DNA from: CAZRQL01 sp964602415
GTDB taxonomy: Bacteria; Bacteroidota; Bacteroidia; Cytophagales; Flammeovirgaceae
Direction: 5' to 3'
Assembly (NCBI GenBank): GCA_964602415.1
Contig: CAZRQL010000014.1
Location: 1-64,000 of the forward strand
Length of the DNA: 64,000 nucleotides
Shown here: positions 15,553-25,124 of the stretch, piece by piece
How the letters are laid out: each line of letters opens with the position of its first letter
Numbering within the stretch: the first letter of the stretch is position 1
Position numbers and translations under genes: made by a program
The notes under the pieces: model-generated
The model's input: only the letters and a program-made list of their open reading frames with translations
What the model was told of the DNA's origin: nothing
The model's database searches: none

Positions 15553-17961
15553 ATGAAAAACATCTGTTTATTGTCCTTTTTACTTTTTGGCTTTTTTGCT
15601 GCCTTTTCTCAGAACAAAAGAACTTATTTCAGCGATGAAGGCCTTACTCCCCGCGAGCATCCCGTTGATTTCTATCATCTTAAACTCGAAGTAGGGTTTG
15701 AACCCAAACAAGGCAAAGTCATCGGCAAAGTAAGCCACAGTTTTACGGTGCTGCAAGCCGGATTGGATACCCTGTTTTTGGATGCTCCCGACATCACCAT
15801 CAAAAAAGCGAGCATGAAGGGAGAAAATTTGGCCTTCATGAGCAGAAAAGACGGTGTTGTGTTGAAGTTTCCAAGACCGCTGGCTTGGGACGAAGCCCAA
15901 ACCATAGAGATTGAATACGAGTGTTTTCCCAAAAAAGGCATTTATTTCATTGGGTGGAACGACCCTAAAAACCTGAGCCGCAAACAAATCTGGACACAAG
16001 GACAAGGCATCGACAACCGCCACTGGATACCGCATTTCGACAGCCAAAACGACAAAGTGCATACTGAAATCATCGTCAGTTTTGACAAAAAATACAAAGT
16101 CCTCTCCAACGGAGACCTCATCTCGTCCACGCCCGAAGGCGACAATATTCGCTGGCATTACCGCTTGGACCAAGCCCACGCCAGCTACCTGATTATGTTG
16201 GGAATAGGGGAGTACCAAGTCAAAACACTGACTTCCGCCTCTGGACATGCCATAAACTTGTACTATTACCCTGATTGGGCTAATCGAGTCGAAGCCACCT
16301 ATAGATACAGCAAAGAAATGTTTGATTTTTTTGAAAAAGAAATCATGTATCCTTATGGCTGGAACACTTACTCCCAAATACCGGTTCAGGACTTTCTCTA
16401 CGGGGCAATGGAAAACACCACCGCCACTGTTTTTGGGGATTTTTTCTTTGTGGACGAGGCGGGCTACAACGACCGCAACTATGTGGCTGTCAATGCCCAC
16501 GAATTGGCACACCAGTGGTTTGGCGACTTGGTAACGGCCAGAAGTTCGGCCCATCACTGGTTGCAGGAAAGTTTTGCCACCCACTACAATTTGATTTATG
16601 AGCGGGAGGCGTTTGGCGAGGAGCATTTCCAATGGGGCAGAAGGACTTCCGCCCTAAGAGCCTTGGCAGCCAGTCAAAAAGACCTGTTGCCCATAGCCCA
16701 TACCGATGCGGGAACGGCAAGGCATTATCCAAAAGGTGCGCTGGTACTCAATATGTTAAGATATACCGTCGGCAATGATGCCTACCGAAGAGCCATAGCC
16801 TATTACTTGGAAAAACACGCTTACCGCAATGTGGACAGCGATGACCTTCTGACGGCTTTCCATGAAAAACTGGGTGTTTCACTCAACTGGTTCTGGGAGC
16901 AGTGGGTTTACAAAGGTGGAGAGCCTCACTACCAAGTAAGTTTTGAAGATTTGGGTAAAGAGTCGCGCTTTGACGTGCGACAAATTCACTCCTTGAGCGA
17001 TGTATGCGGACTTTTCAAAATGCCCATAGTTTTTGAAGTGCATTACGAAGACGGCAGTTCCGAATCACAAAAAATATGGATTCAAAACCAACAGCATACC
17101 GTTGTTATTGCCAATCCCTCCGCAAAAAAAGTTTCTTTTGCCCTATTTGACCCTTCAGACATCATTTTGAAAAAAGTTACATTCACCAAACCGACCGCTA
17201 TGTTGTTGGCTCAAGTGCTCAAAGCCCCTCATTTTATTGACCGCTATGATGCGCTGCTTGGTTTGCGCGAGGTATCCATCGAACAAAAATTGGAAACCTT
17301 ACTTGCTTGCTTACAAAAAGAAACCCATGAAGAAATCGTCAAAGAAGCCCTTCAACAACTCAACGCTCATATAAACCAACCCAAAGTTATGGCGGCTTTT
17401 TCTGCTGCTTTCAAAAATTCGGACGTAAAAATACGCCGTGCTGCGGTTAAAGCCTTGCAAACCATACCTGCTTCATTTGAAAATGATGTATTGGCGCAAC
17501 TGGATGCCCCTTCTTACGACCTCCAAGAGCTTGCTTTGCGAAAACTTTTTGCCCACAGCCCCGAAGCTGCCAAAAAAGCCCTTGCCAAAACAGCTTCTCA
17601 CAAAGGCAACAACAACCTCAACGTGCGCATCACTTGGCTCGAATTGACTTTGTCCCAAAAAAGAGATGAAAAACTTGTTGCCGAGTTGGTGGAATACCTC
17701 TCAGAGTCCTACGAATTTAGAACCAGAGCCTTAGCCGCCCAAACCCTGCAAAAGCTCAATCTTTTGACCGATTTGGCCATGCAATACCTTTTTAAAGCCG
17801 CCGTCGCTTACAACGAAAGACTGAGCAGTCCCTGCATAGATGTATTGAAGCACTTTGCCCAACAAACCGCCTTGCAGCCAAAAATAAGGGCCTTTCATGC
17901 AAAGTTCACACAGTCCGATACGTATCGAAACCAAAAATTAAAATCACTGTTCAACAATTGA
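15553..17961 (+). CDS. M1-family aminopeptidase, exported
   Basis: 802 residues from the ATG at 15553, which starts the signal peptide MKNICLLSFLLFGFFAAFSQ; the preceding TTG is not needed. The exopeptidase motif GAMEN lies at about residue 278, the zinc motif HELAH at 316-320 and the third ligand Glu339 (HHWLQESFATHY). A large C-terminal region of about 270 residues consists of HEAT/ARM-like helical repeats, usual in M1 enzymes of this phylum. It should release N-terminal amino acids from peptides in the periplasm or at the cell surface. It is transcribed alone from the promoter at 15488-15518 and ends at a strong hairpin (17971-18001). With the M16 and M61 genes it makes three metallopeptidases within about 6.4 kb. 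Confidence 0.93.
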   Translation: MKNICLLSFLLFGFFAAFSQNKRTYFSDEGLTPREHPVDFYHLKLEVGFEPKQGKVIGKVSHSFTVLQAGLDTLFLDAPDITIKKASMKGENLAFMSRKDGVVLKFPRPLAWDEAQTIEIEYECFPKKGIYFIGWNDPKNLSRKQIWTQGQGIDNRHWIPHFDSQNDKVHTEIIVSFDKKYKVLSNGDLISSTPEGDNIRWHYRLDQAHASYLIMLGIGEYQVKTLTSASGHAINLYYYPDWANRVEATYRYSKEMFDFFEKEIMYPYGWNTYSQIPVQDFLYGAMENTTATVFGDFFFVDEAGYNDRNYVAVNAHELAHQWFGDLVTARSSAHHWLQESFATHYNLIYEREAFGEEHFQWGRRTSALRALAASQKDLLPIAHTDAGTARHYPKGALVLNMLRYTVGNDAYRRAIAYYLEKHAYRNVDSDDLLTAFHEKLGVSLNWFWEQWVYKGGEPHYQVSFEDLGKESRFDVRQIHSLSDVCGLFKMPIVFEVHYEDGSSESQKIWIQNQQHTVVIANPSAKKVSFALFDPSDIILKKVTFTKPTAMLLAQVLKAPHFIDRYDALLGLREVSIEQKLETLLACLQKETHEEIVKEALQQLNAHINQPKVMAAFSAAFKNSDVKIRRAAVKALQTIPASFENDVLAQLDAPSYDLQELALRKLFAHSPEAAKKALAKTASHKGNNNLNVRITWLELTLSQKRDEKLVAELVEYLSESYEFRTRALAAQTLQKLNLLTDLAMQYLFKAAVAYNERLSSPCIDVLKHFAQQTALQPKIRAFHAKFTQSDTYRNQKLKSLFNN

Positions 17962-17970
17962 GTTTCACAA

Positions 17971-18001
17971 TAAAACCTCCCGCAAGAGGTTTTATTTTTT
18001 T
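17971..18001. terminator. Rho-independent terminator after the M1 gene
   Basis: Perfect 9-base stem TAAAACCTC / GAGGTTTTA (17971-17979 and 17986-17994) with the six-base loop CCGCAA, followed by a run of seven T. It ends the M1 transcript and isolates it from the ABC exporter gene. Confidence 0.85.
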
Positions 18002-18078
18002 GAGATTACACGGCTTATTTTTGCGTCTTGTAACAGAGGCAATTCAAACCAACCCTTGTCCAAAGCCCCTACCTTTGT

Positions 18079-19857
18079 ATGTCAATAGATAACCAAGAAA
18101 AACCCTCCGGCAAAATTTTCGATGCCTTTGTGTTTCGTCGTGTCTTTGTTTTTGTCAAGCCCTACATTAAGATTTTTTATCTTGTTGTTTTTCTGACCGT
18201 TACTTTGGGATTTCTCTCGCCTTTGCGTCCCAAGCTCACCGAAATAGCCATTGACAACTATATCGTTGTGGGCGATTACGAGGGACTGGCTTACATAGTT
18301 TCTATTTTGGTGGCTCTTACCATTGCCCAATTTTTGGTACAGTTTGGCCATGCCTACCTTTCAGGCTTTTTGAGCCAAAGTGTCATCAGGGACATCCGTA
18401 TTAAGCTCTACGAACACCTTTTGAGCCTAAAACTCAGGTTTTATGACAAAACCCCCATCGGTAGGCTGGTAACGCGCACCATTGGCGACATAGAAACCAT
18501 GTCCCAAATATTTACCGATGGCTTTGCCGAAATCATAGGCGATTCGCTGCAAATACTCTTTATTCTGGGTTTTATGCTTTATACCGACTGGCGACTTACA
18601 CTCATCAGTTTGAGTACTCTGCCCATTTTGCTATTGGCCACTTACTACTTCAAACAAGGCATGAAGCACTCTTTCAACGAAGTCAAAGCCGCCGTAGCCA
18701 ATCTCAACAGCTTTGTGCAAGAGCACATTACGGGCATGAATATCGTCCAAATATTTGGGGCAGAAGAGCGCGAGCACAAAAAATTCCAGCAAATCAACAA
18801 ACAACACCTCAAAGCCAACCTCAAAGCAATTTATTACAACAGCATTTACTTTCCGGTCGCTGAAATCATCTCTGCAACCGGATTTGGCCTCTTAATTTGG
18901 TTCGGAGCAAAAGAAGTTCTTGACAACGAAGGGGTTACAATAGGCGTTTTGACTTCGTTCATCATGTACATCGGCCAGTTCTACCGCCCCATTCGCATGA
19001 TTGCAGACAAATTTAACAGTTTGCAGATGGGTATTGTATCGTCCGAACGGATTTTAAAACTGCTTGACAACAATGATTTTGTGGCCGACACAGGCAAACT
19101 ATCGCCCCCTACTTTACGCGGTAAAGTGCAATTTGAGCATGTTTGGTTCGCCTACAACCACGAAGAATGGGTATTGAGAGATATTTCTTTTGCAGTGCAA
19201 CCCGGACAGACAATCGCTTTGGTGGGAGCTACCGGAGCAGGCAAATCCTCGGTCATCAATTTGCTCACACGCCTCTACGACATCAACAAAGGCAGCATCA
19301 AAGTAGATGGAAACGACATAAGAGACTACAAACTTGAGTTTTTGCGCTCGCATATCGGTTTGGTGTTGCAAGATGTGTTTTTGTTTTCAGATACCATCAT
19401 GCAAAATATCACACTTGGCAACCCCAACATCAGTTTTGAGCAGGTTAGAAAAGCCGCTTCGATTGTGGGGGCTTTGGATTTTATCGAAAAGCTGCCCGGT
19501 GGGTTTGACTACAACGTGATGGAGAGAGGAGCAACCCTTTCGGTAGGGCAACGCCAACTGATTTCTTTTGTCAGGGCTTTGGTCTATGACCCGCAAATCA
19601 TTATTTTGGACGAAGCCACTTCTTCGGTAGATCACGAAACTGAGGAGCTTATCCAACACGCAATAGAGAACCTGATGCGCGGAAGAACGGCCATCGTGAT
19701 AGCCCACCGACTGGCCACCATACAAAAAGCCGACAAAATTATTGTACTCGATAAAGGCGAAGTAAAAGAACAAGGTACGCACGAAGAACTGCTCAAACTG
19801 GGTGGCTATTACGAAAAGCTCTACACCATACAGTACAGCCAAGCCATTTTAAAATGA
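18079..19857 (+). CDS. ABC exporter, MsbA-like (fused membrane and ATPase domains)
   Basis: A 592-residue half transporter. Six membrane segments span about residues 25-300. The ATPase domain has Walker A GATGAGKSS (about 387-395), Q-loop LVLQDVFLFSDT, signature LSVGQRQLISFVRAL, Walker B IIILDEATSSVD and switch His in VIAHRLAT. The long N-terminal cytoplasmic segment and the domain order suit type IV exporters of the MsbA/multidrug family, which work as homodimers; substrate could be a lipid or drug. The gene stands alone and its 3' end overlaps the convergent amine-oxidase gene by nine bases. A TACCTTTG element at 18070-18077 is almost touching the ATG and lacks an upstream partner box. Confidence 0.9.
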   Translation: MSIDNQEKPSGKIFDAFVFRRVFVFVKPYIKIFYLVVFLTVTLGFLSPLRPKLTEIAIDNYIVVGDYEGLAYIVSILVALTIAQFLVQFGHAYLSGFLSQSVIRDIRIKLYEHLLSLKLRFYDKTPIGRLVTRTIGDIETMSQIFTDGFAEIIGDSLQILFILGFMLYTDWRLTLISLSTLPILLLATYYFKQGMKHSFNEVKAAVANLNSFVQEHITGMNIVQIFGAEEREHKKFQQINKQHLKANLKAIYYNSIYFPVAEIISATGFGLLIWFGAKEVLDNEGVTIGVLTSFIMYIGQFYRPIRMIADKFNSLQMGIVSSERILKLLDNNDFVADTGKLSPPTLRGKVQFEHVWFAYNHEEWVLRDISFAVQPGQTIALVGATGAGKSSVINLLTRLYDINKGSIKVDGNDIRDYKLEFLRSHIGLVLQDVFLFSDTIMQNITLGNPNISFEQVRKAASIVGALDFIEKLPGGFDYNVMERGATLSVGQRQLISFVRALVYDPQIIILDEATSSVDHETEELIQHAIENLMRGRTAIVIAHRLATIQKADKIIVLDKGEVKEQGTHEELLKLGGYYEKLYTIQYSQAILK

Positions 19858-21054
19858 GCTTTGGGTGGACTCAATAATCAATTTGGCACAATATTCTGCG
19901 CTTTCCATTGCTCCGTGTACCGTTCCTTGATGCCCTTCAAAGTGGGTGTGTTCGCCGGCAAAATAGAGTGTCCGGTTTATAGGTTGGGCAAGGTATTGGG
20001 CGAAAATGTGCCCGTTTTCCACCGGAAAACTATACGCCCCGCGCGTCCATTCGTTTGAACCCCAATCAAATAAATGGGCTTTTATAAAAAATTGGCTGGG
20101 ACGTGTTGGTTCAAAAATCTCATCGAGTTCAGCCAATAGTTTTTCAATTGCGCCCTGTTTGCCGTAACCCAAAACCTGCGCAGCATACCTGCCCACCAAA
20201 TAGGCCATTATGGTAGTTTTTCTGTCAATAGCATACAAAGGACAGTGGCCACCGCCGTAGATTTCGGATAGGTCTTGTGGCCAAAAAGGCTGCTTGAACT
20301 CCAAGAAAACCTTGGCTCCTGCGTCAAAACCCAGTTGGGCTATGGCTTCAAGTTTGTCGTGAGGTAGGGAAGGAGCAAACTCTATCGCTTTGGCTTTCAA
20401 CACCCCAAGCGGAACACACACCGCCACTTTGGAGGCATTGTATATTTGTCCCTGCCGGGTAAGGACTTGGCAGTTGCCATCAGCCATTGTGATTTGGCTA
20501 ACGGCGCAATCAAAGGACAAGCAATCGCTCAGTTCTTCGGTGAGGGGCTTTAGAATACTCTCATAATTGTCCTCAAGCACAAAGTTCGTGTCCCCACTGT
20601 GCCAAAGGGTTTGCATTTGGCTGACAGCCAGAGGTTTTAGTCGCGACAATGATGTCCCGTATATCGAAGCAAAACCTTCCAATATATTGCGGTATTTGAA
20701 AGGATGTTCGCCAAGATTCTTTATCTCATAGTTTTGCAGCAAATCATCAACTTTTTCAAAATCAGCCTGCAAAAGAGCCTGTTTGCGGGTAAGCAGTTTT
20801 CCGTCTATCCAAAAATAGGCATTGCCTGTTTCTTTTCGGTATTTAATTGCTTGATAATCTGCCATTTCTTTGAGCACAGAATGGCCTCCGTGTATGTATT
20901 GAGCACCCGCTTCAAATCCTTCTACGGTATGAATTCTTCCGCCAGCTCTGTGGCCGGCTTCTAAAATACGGATTTTCAAACCGTTCTTTTTGAGGATATA
21001 ACCCAAATACAATCCCGATACACCTGCACCAACTATCAGAGCATCAATATCCAT
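19849..21054 (-). CDS. Flavin amine-oxidase family protein
   Basis: A 401-residue flavoprotein. The FAD motif VGAGVSGLYLGYILKKNG is at residues 7-24, then RAGGRIHTVEGFEAGAQYIHGG, typical of flavin monoamine oxidases and related desaturases. The C-terminal FAD contact is YFAGEHTHFEGHQGTVHGA, also diagnostic. No signal peptide is present. Members oxidise primary or secondary amines or related C-N bonds; the substrate here cannot be told. It reads toward the ABC exporter and is divergent from the GH63-like gene, with about 180 bases between their starts. Confidence 0.88.
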   Translation of the reverse strand: MDIDALIVGAGVSGLYLGYILKKNGLKIRILEAGHRAGGRIHTVEGFEAGAQYIHGGHSVLKEMADYQAIKYRKETGNAYFWIDGKLLTRKQALLQADFEKVDDLLQNYEIKNLGEHPFKYRNILEGFASIYGTSLSRLKPLAVSQMQTLWHSGDTNFVLEDNYESILKPLTEELSDCLSFDCAVSQITMADGNCQVLTRQGQIYNASKVAVCVPLGVLKAKAIEFAPSLPHDKLEAIAQLGFDAGAKVFLEFKQPFWPQDLSEIYGGGHCPLYAIDRKTTIMAYLVGRYAAQVLGYGKQGAIEKLLAELDEIFEPTRPSQFFIKAHLFDWGSNEWTRGAYSFPVENGHIFAQYLAQPINRTLYFAGEHTHFEGHQGTVHGAMESAEYCAKLIIESTQSSF

Positions 21055-21234
21055 GGCAATAAATTTTGTACTAAATAGGCCAAAAAAATTGAATACGGAA
21101 GAAAACAGTGGAATTTATTTTTGTTACATAAGTTATATTATGTTAACTAAAAATTGAGGCTGTTGAGATTTGGGATTTCATTCGTCTTACATATCAAAGA
21201 AAAACTTTTATTTTTCCGCGCAAACAAAGCAATT

Positions 21235-23856
21235 ATGCACCACAACCCCGAAGCAGAAAGGTTAAGACACTCGCCTGACAACACCACATGGAAAAAATGG
21301 GGTCCCTACTTGGCCGAACGACAATGGGGTACAGTCCGAGAAGATTACAGCCTCGATGGCGATGCTTGGGCGTATTTTACTTATGAGATGTCAAGGTCTC
21401 GCGCCTACCGCTGGGGTGAAGATGGAATAGCAGGCATATCAGACACCAAAGCCACGCTTTGTTTTGCAGCGGCTTTTTGGAATGGCAAAGACCCCCATAT
21501 CAAAGAGCGACTCTTTGGGCTGACCAACGCAGAAGGCAACCACGGCGAAGACGTAAAAGAAGAATATTTTTACCTTGATGGCACACCAACGCATAGTTAT
21601 CTGCGCTACAAATACCGCTACCCTGCCTGTGCCTTCCCCTATGAAGAGCTGCGAAAAGCCAATCGGAATGCCGGAAAAAAATCGCCCGAAATCGAATTGG
21701 GTGATATTTTGGACTGGGAAAAGGTGGGCTTTTTTGATATTGATATTGAATACGCAAAAAATGCACCTCAAGATATTGTCATCAAAATAACAGCGACCAA
21801 CTGTTCAAAAGAGCCGCAAACTTTGCACATAATACCCCATTTGTGGTTTAGAAATACTTGGTCTTGGGGGTATTGGGATGACAAACCTTCGCTCAAAGCC
21901 CTCGCAGGCAACCGCATAGCTGCCAAACACGAGAGCTTGGGAGAGTTTGAACTGTTGTATCCTGCGGGCGGAGAAGTTATGTTTTGCGACAATGAGACCA
22001 ATGCCTACAAACTATTTGGTTCTCAGAGCAAAACGCTGTTTCCAAAAGACGGCATCAATGACTACATCATCACAGGAGACAATTCTACAATCAATTTTAA
22101 ATTTTTTGGCACCAAATCAGCCCTTAGGTACATCTGGCCAATGAATCCGGGAGAAAAAAAAGAACTGTATCTCAGGCTAAGCAACAAAAAACGCAATATT
22201 GGACTCAATCCCGAAGAGATATACAGCAATTTGTACGATTTCGACAAATTGAAAGGAATTGCCGACTTTGAAGAACTCATAAAACTAAGGCGACGAGAAG
22301 CGGGTATTTTCTACGAAAAACTGGTCTCCAAAAAATTAAATCCAACCAAGCAAAATATTATGAATCAAGCCTTTGCAGGCATGATTTGGAACAAACAATA
22401 TTATTATCTCAACCTGAACCAGTGGCTCAAAGGTGACCCTGCCCAACCTCCGGCAGCCCCATCGCGCAAAAAGGGGCGCAACCACCAATGGCAGCACCTC
22501 TACAACTCCAACGTGCTATCAATGCCGGACAAATGGGAATACCCTTGGTATGCAGCTTGGGACACGGCTTTTCATTGTATCCCTTTGGCAAGGATTGATG
22601 CCCCATTTGCCAAGCGACAACTCATACTAATGCTCAGGGAGTACTACATGCACCCCAACGGGCAAATTCCCGCCTACGAATGGAATTTTTCGGATGTGAA
22701 CCCCCCTGTGCACGCTTGGGCGGCTTGGAAGGTGTATCTCATTGAAAAACAAATGACAGGCAAAGCAGACATAGACTTCTTGGCGACTGTTTTTCATAAA
22801 TTGCTGATGAATTTTACTTGGTGGGTAAACCAAAGAGATGAGGGAGGCAACAATATCTTTGAGGGCGGTTTTTTGGGCTTGGACAACATAGGGGTATTTG
22901 ACAGAAGCAAGCCCCTACCCTTCGGGGGCTACATAGAGCAAGCGGATGGCACGAGTTGGATGGCCATGTATTGCCTCAATATGCTCAGGATTTCTTTGGA
23001 ACTATCTCTTTTTAAGCCCTATTACCAAGAAATGTCGGCCAAATTTTTTGAACACTTTTTGGCCATAGCTGGCGCGCTAACCAATCTGGGGGGCGAAGGC
23101 ACGCAGCTTTGGGATGAAGAAGACGGATTTTTTTATGACATCTTGCACATACAAGGTGGCAACAGCATGAGGCTCAAAGTCCGTTCCATTGTGGGTATCA
23201 TTCCACTTTTTGCAGCAGAAGTATTGGACGAAAAACTGCTCTCTAAAACCCCCGATTTTACCCGTAGGTTGGGATGGATTTTGAAAAATAGACCCGATTT
23301 GGCTTCCCTGATTTCGAGGTGGACACAATTGGGTACGGGCGATACCCACTTGCTCGCTTTGGTTCGCCAACACCGACTCAGGCATACTTTACAAAAAATG
23401 CTTGATGAAAATGAATTTCTTTCACCTTTTGGAATCCGTTCTTTTTCAAAATTTCACGAAAAAAATCCCTACACAATTACCATAAAAGGGCATAAATATT
23501 CGATAGGTTACGTACCGGGAGACTCTGACAGCTATATGTTTGGCGGCAATTCCAATTGGCGCGGCCCGATTTGGATGCCCATCAATTACCTGATTATAGA
23601 CTCTCTTAAAACCTACCACCGCTACTACGGAGATAGCTTTAAGGTAGAATTGCCGACAGGCTCAGGAAATTTTGTAACCTTAGATAAAGTAGCCCAAGAC
23701 CTTACACAAAGGCTTATAGCACTCATTGAGTCGCAAAAAAAGGATGAATACCTATTCCACGAGTTTTTTTGCGGAGATACAGGGAAAGGACACGGAGCGA
23801 GCCATCAAACAGGTTGGACGGGGCTGGTGGCCGATTTGATTGGGTGGGCAGAATAA
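21235..23856 (+). CDS. GH63-like glycosidase (MGH1-type), cytoplasmic
   Basis: 873 residues from the ATG at 21235; the frame is open from a TTG at 21154, but the added 27 residues do not look like a signal peptide and the family starts with ERLRHSPDNTTWKKWGPYLAE-like sequence. The (alpha/alpha)6 barrel is visible in KWEYPWYAAWDTAFHC, QIPAYEWNFSDVNPPVHAW and GGNSNWRGPIWMPINYLI. These are the signatures of the mannosylglycerate/glucosylglycerate-hydrolase-like branch of GH63; the two acidic catalytic residues are likely the Asp in AWDTAF and a C-terminal Glu. Being intracellular, it probably acts on a compatible solute or a storage glycan. No trehalose, glycogen or transport gene adjoins it. 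Confidence 0.88.
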   Translation: MHHNPEAERLRHSPDNTTWKKWGPYLAERQWGTVREDYSLDGDAWAYFTYEMSRSRAYRWGEDGIAGISDTKATLCFAAAFWNGKDPHIKERLFGLTNAEGNHGEDVKEEYFYLDGTPTHSYLRYKYRYPACAFPYEELRKANRNAGKKSPEIELGDILDWEKVGFFDIDIEYAKNAPQDIVIKITATNCSKEPQTLHIIPHLWFRNTWSWGYWDDKPSLKALAGNRIAAKHESLGEFELLYPAGGEVMFCDNETNAYKLFGSQSKTLFPKDGINDYIITGDNSTINFKFFGTKSALRYIWPMNPGEKKELYLRLSNKKRNIGLNPEEIYSNLYDFDKLKGIADFEELIKLRRREAGIFYEKLVSKKLNPTKQNIMNQAFAGMIWNKQYYYLNLNQWLKGDPAQPPAAPSRKKGRNHQWQHLYNSNVLSMPDKWEYPWYAAWDTAFHCIPLARIDAPFAKRQLILMLREYYMHPNGQIPAYEWNFSDVNPPVHAWAAWKVYLIEKQMTGKADIDFLATVFHKLLMNFTWWVNQRDEGGNNIFEGGFLGLDNIGVFDRSKPLPFGGYIEQADGTSWMAMYCLNMLRISLELSLFKPYYQEMSAKFFEHFLAIAGALTNLGGEGTQLWDEEDGFFYDILHIQGGNSMRLKVRSIVGIIPLFAAEVLDEKLLSKTPDFTRRLGWILKNRPDLASLISRWTQLGTGDTHLLALVRQHRLRHTLQKMLDENEFLSPFGIRSFSKFHEKNPYTITIKGHKYSIGYVPGDSDSYMFGGNSNWRGPIWMPINYLIIDSLKTYHRYYGDSFKVELPTGSGNFVTLDKVAQDLTQRLIALIESQKKDEYLFHEFFCGDTGKGHGASHQTGWTGLVADLIGWAE

Positions 23857-23858
23857 TA

Positions 23859-24230
23859 TCAAGGCTCGATTTCTTCCAAAAGTTCGTTATTTTCTCTAAA
23901 CCCAAGTTTTTCGGCTTTTTCAGCTATATGGATGTATTTGGTCAATTGAATGTATTCGTATTTGGCCGTGATGTAATCCACCCTAAGATTTTCCAATTCA
24001 GTTTCCATAGCAGAGATTTTCCTGATGAGCCGCTCTGAATAATAGCTGTTGGCGATATAAGCAATCCCCAAAAAAGTCAAAAAAATCAAATGAGGCACGT
24101 ATTTCATTGCCACTTCATCGCTAAGGTTTATCTTAAGAAAGAAACTTTTAGTTTTCTCTTCAAATGGAAATTTGAAAGAGAAAAAAGATTTTTTGTTTTC
24201 TTCTTTTTTGTCGGTTTTGATATAGTTCAC
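23859..24230 (-). CDS. FtsL-like cell-division protein
   Basis: 123 residues with a charged cytoplasmic N-terminus (about 40 residues), one membrane segment (VPHLIFLTFLGIAYIANSYY, about 45-65) and a coiled coil (IRKISAMETELENLRVDYIT) ending in AEKLGFREN. This layout is that of FtsL-like septum proteins of Bacteroidota, which recruit the division complex with FtsB and FtsQ. It starts with GTG at 24230, sharing one base with the stop of the PspA gene (TAGTG). The purine run AAGGAGAT before the GTG looks like a Shine-Dalgarno sequence but also encodes the PspA C-terminus. The usual neighbours of ftsL (rsmH, penicillin-binding protein) are absent, so the role is less certain. Confidence 0.65.
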   Translation of the reverse strand: MNYIKTDKKEENKKSFFSFKFPFEEKTKSFFLKINLSDEVAMKYVPHLIFLTFLGIAYIANSYYSERLIRKISAMETELENLRVDYITAKYEYIQLTKYIHIAEKAEKLGFRENNELLEEIEP

Positions 24231-25039
24231 TAATCTCCTTTTAGCTTTTGTTTCAATTTATCCAACTCAGAAGGCTCTTCTTGTGGTGCAGCATTGAGCT
24301 GAGAAGATGGCTCAGATGGCTTTTGTTCGCCACTTTCCAACTGTTTGCCTGACATTTTGGCTTTGAGTTTGGAAAGTGCCTCTGAACCTCCGCTGCTTCC
24401 CAAAGCCTTGTTGATTTCGTCATCAACACTGGTATTTGCATCGGCCATATCGCTGTAAGCGGCAGCAAGAGCCTCTTGGCTTTGCACTTTTTCTTTCATT
24501 TTTTCGAGCCTTGCCACTATGCTATTGTTATCTACTTGGGCAAGTTGTTTGTTGATTTTGGCAGAAGTGGCCGATACTTTGGCTTGGGCTTTGAGGGTTT
24601 TGAGCTCATTTTCCCACTTACCGACTTCAGTTTTAAGGATATTGACCTTTTTTTCCATTTCTGCAACCATTTTACTGTATTGCTCATCGTGCTGTTGGGC
24701 TACTTTGATGCGGGCTTCAAATTCTTCTTTTTTGGCCAGTGCCTGAGAGGCGAGTCTGTCGGCTTCGTCCTCAGCGATTTCGCCGGCTTGTGCTTTTTGC
24801 AAGAGCAGCACAGCCTTTTCTTCATAAGAGGCGGCGGTTCGTTTATTTTCTTCGAGTTGCTTTTTATTGTTGATATACAGGGCTTTGACCTCCGCAAGCC
24901 CTTGCAGTGATTTGGATAAGTCGTCTTTAAGTTCCCTGACGGCTTGCTCGCTCATTTTTACAGGGTCTTCCATTTTGTCGAGTGCTGAATGAACCTCTGC
25001 CCTTGCTATACCAAAAAGTCTTCTCAACCAACCGAACAT
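24230..25039 (-). CDS. pspA: PspA/IM30 (Vipp1) family membrane-stress protein
   Basis: A 269-residue protein that begins MFGWLRRLFGIARAEV, the amphipathic helix that binds membranes, then DKMEDPVKMSEQAVRELKDDL, the family signature. Long coiled coils with many Lys, Glu and Gln cover residues 25-190, and the last 60 residues are a flexible tail with Gly, Ser and Pro. PspA proteins polymerise on damaged inner membranes to limit proton leakage, as ESCRT-III relatives. No pspF or pspBC gene is in the window. It is followed by the FtsL-like gene in a one-base overlap. Its start is about 85 bases from the divergent aldolase promoter. Confidence 0.9.
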   Translation of the reverse strand: MFGWLRRLFGIARAEVHSALDKMEDPVKMSEQAVRELKDDLSKSLQGLAEVKALYINNKKQLEENKRTAASYEEKAVLLLQKAQAGEIAEDEADRLASQALAKKEEFEARIKVAQQHDEQYSKMVAEMEKKVNILKTEVGKWENELKTLKAQAKVSATSAKINKQLAQVDNNSIVARLEKMKEKVQSQEALAAAYSDMADANTSVDDEINKALGSSGGSEALSKLKAKMSGKQLESGEQKPSEPSSQLNAAPQEEPSELDKLKQKLKGD

Positions 25040-25124
25040 AGTTTTTGAATTAGTATTTTGAGTTCAAATATAGAGAAAAAAATTTGGCTAAAAATAAAGA
25101 ATCAAAATGTAAACAACTCGATAG

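Noticed and set aside
15580..16632. 350-codon antisense frame opposite the M1 peptidase gene
   Set aside because: It is covered by a gene with a complete HELAH and GAMEN active site; the antisense translation has no recognisable domain or start context.
18070..18077. TACCTTTG box one base before the ABC exporter ATG
   Set aside because: It matches TAnnTTTG but has no TTG or TTTG at a suitable distance upstream, and transcription from it would begin inside the coding region. Listed only as a remark in the gene entry.
21154..21234. N-terminal extension of the GH63-like gene from TTG 21154
   Set aside because: The 27 added residues show neither a signal peptide nor family similarity; ATG 21235 gives the expected N-terminus.
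24230..24239. Shine-Dalgarno-like AAGGAGAT before the FtsL-like GTG
   Set aside because: The bases also encode the Lys-Gly-Asp end of PspA, and such sites are rarely used in this phylum, so it may be coincidence.
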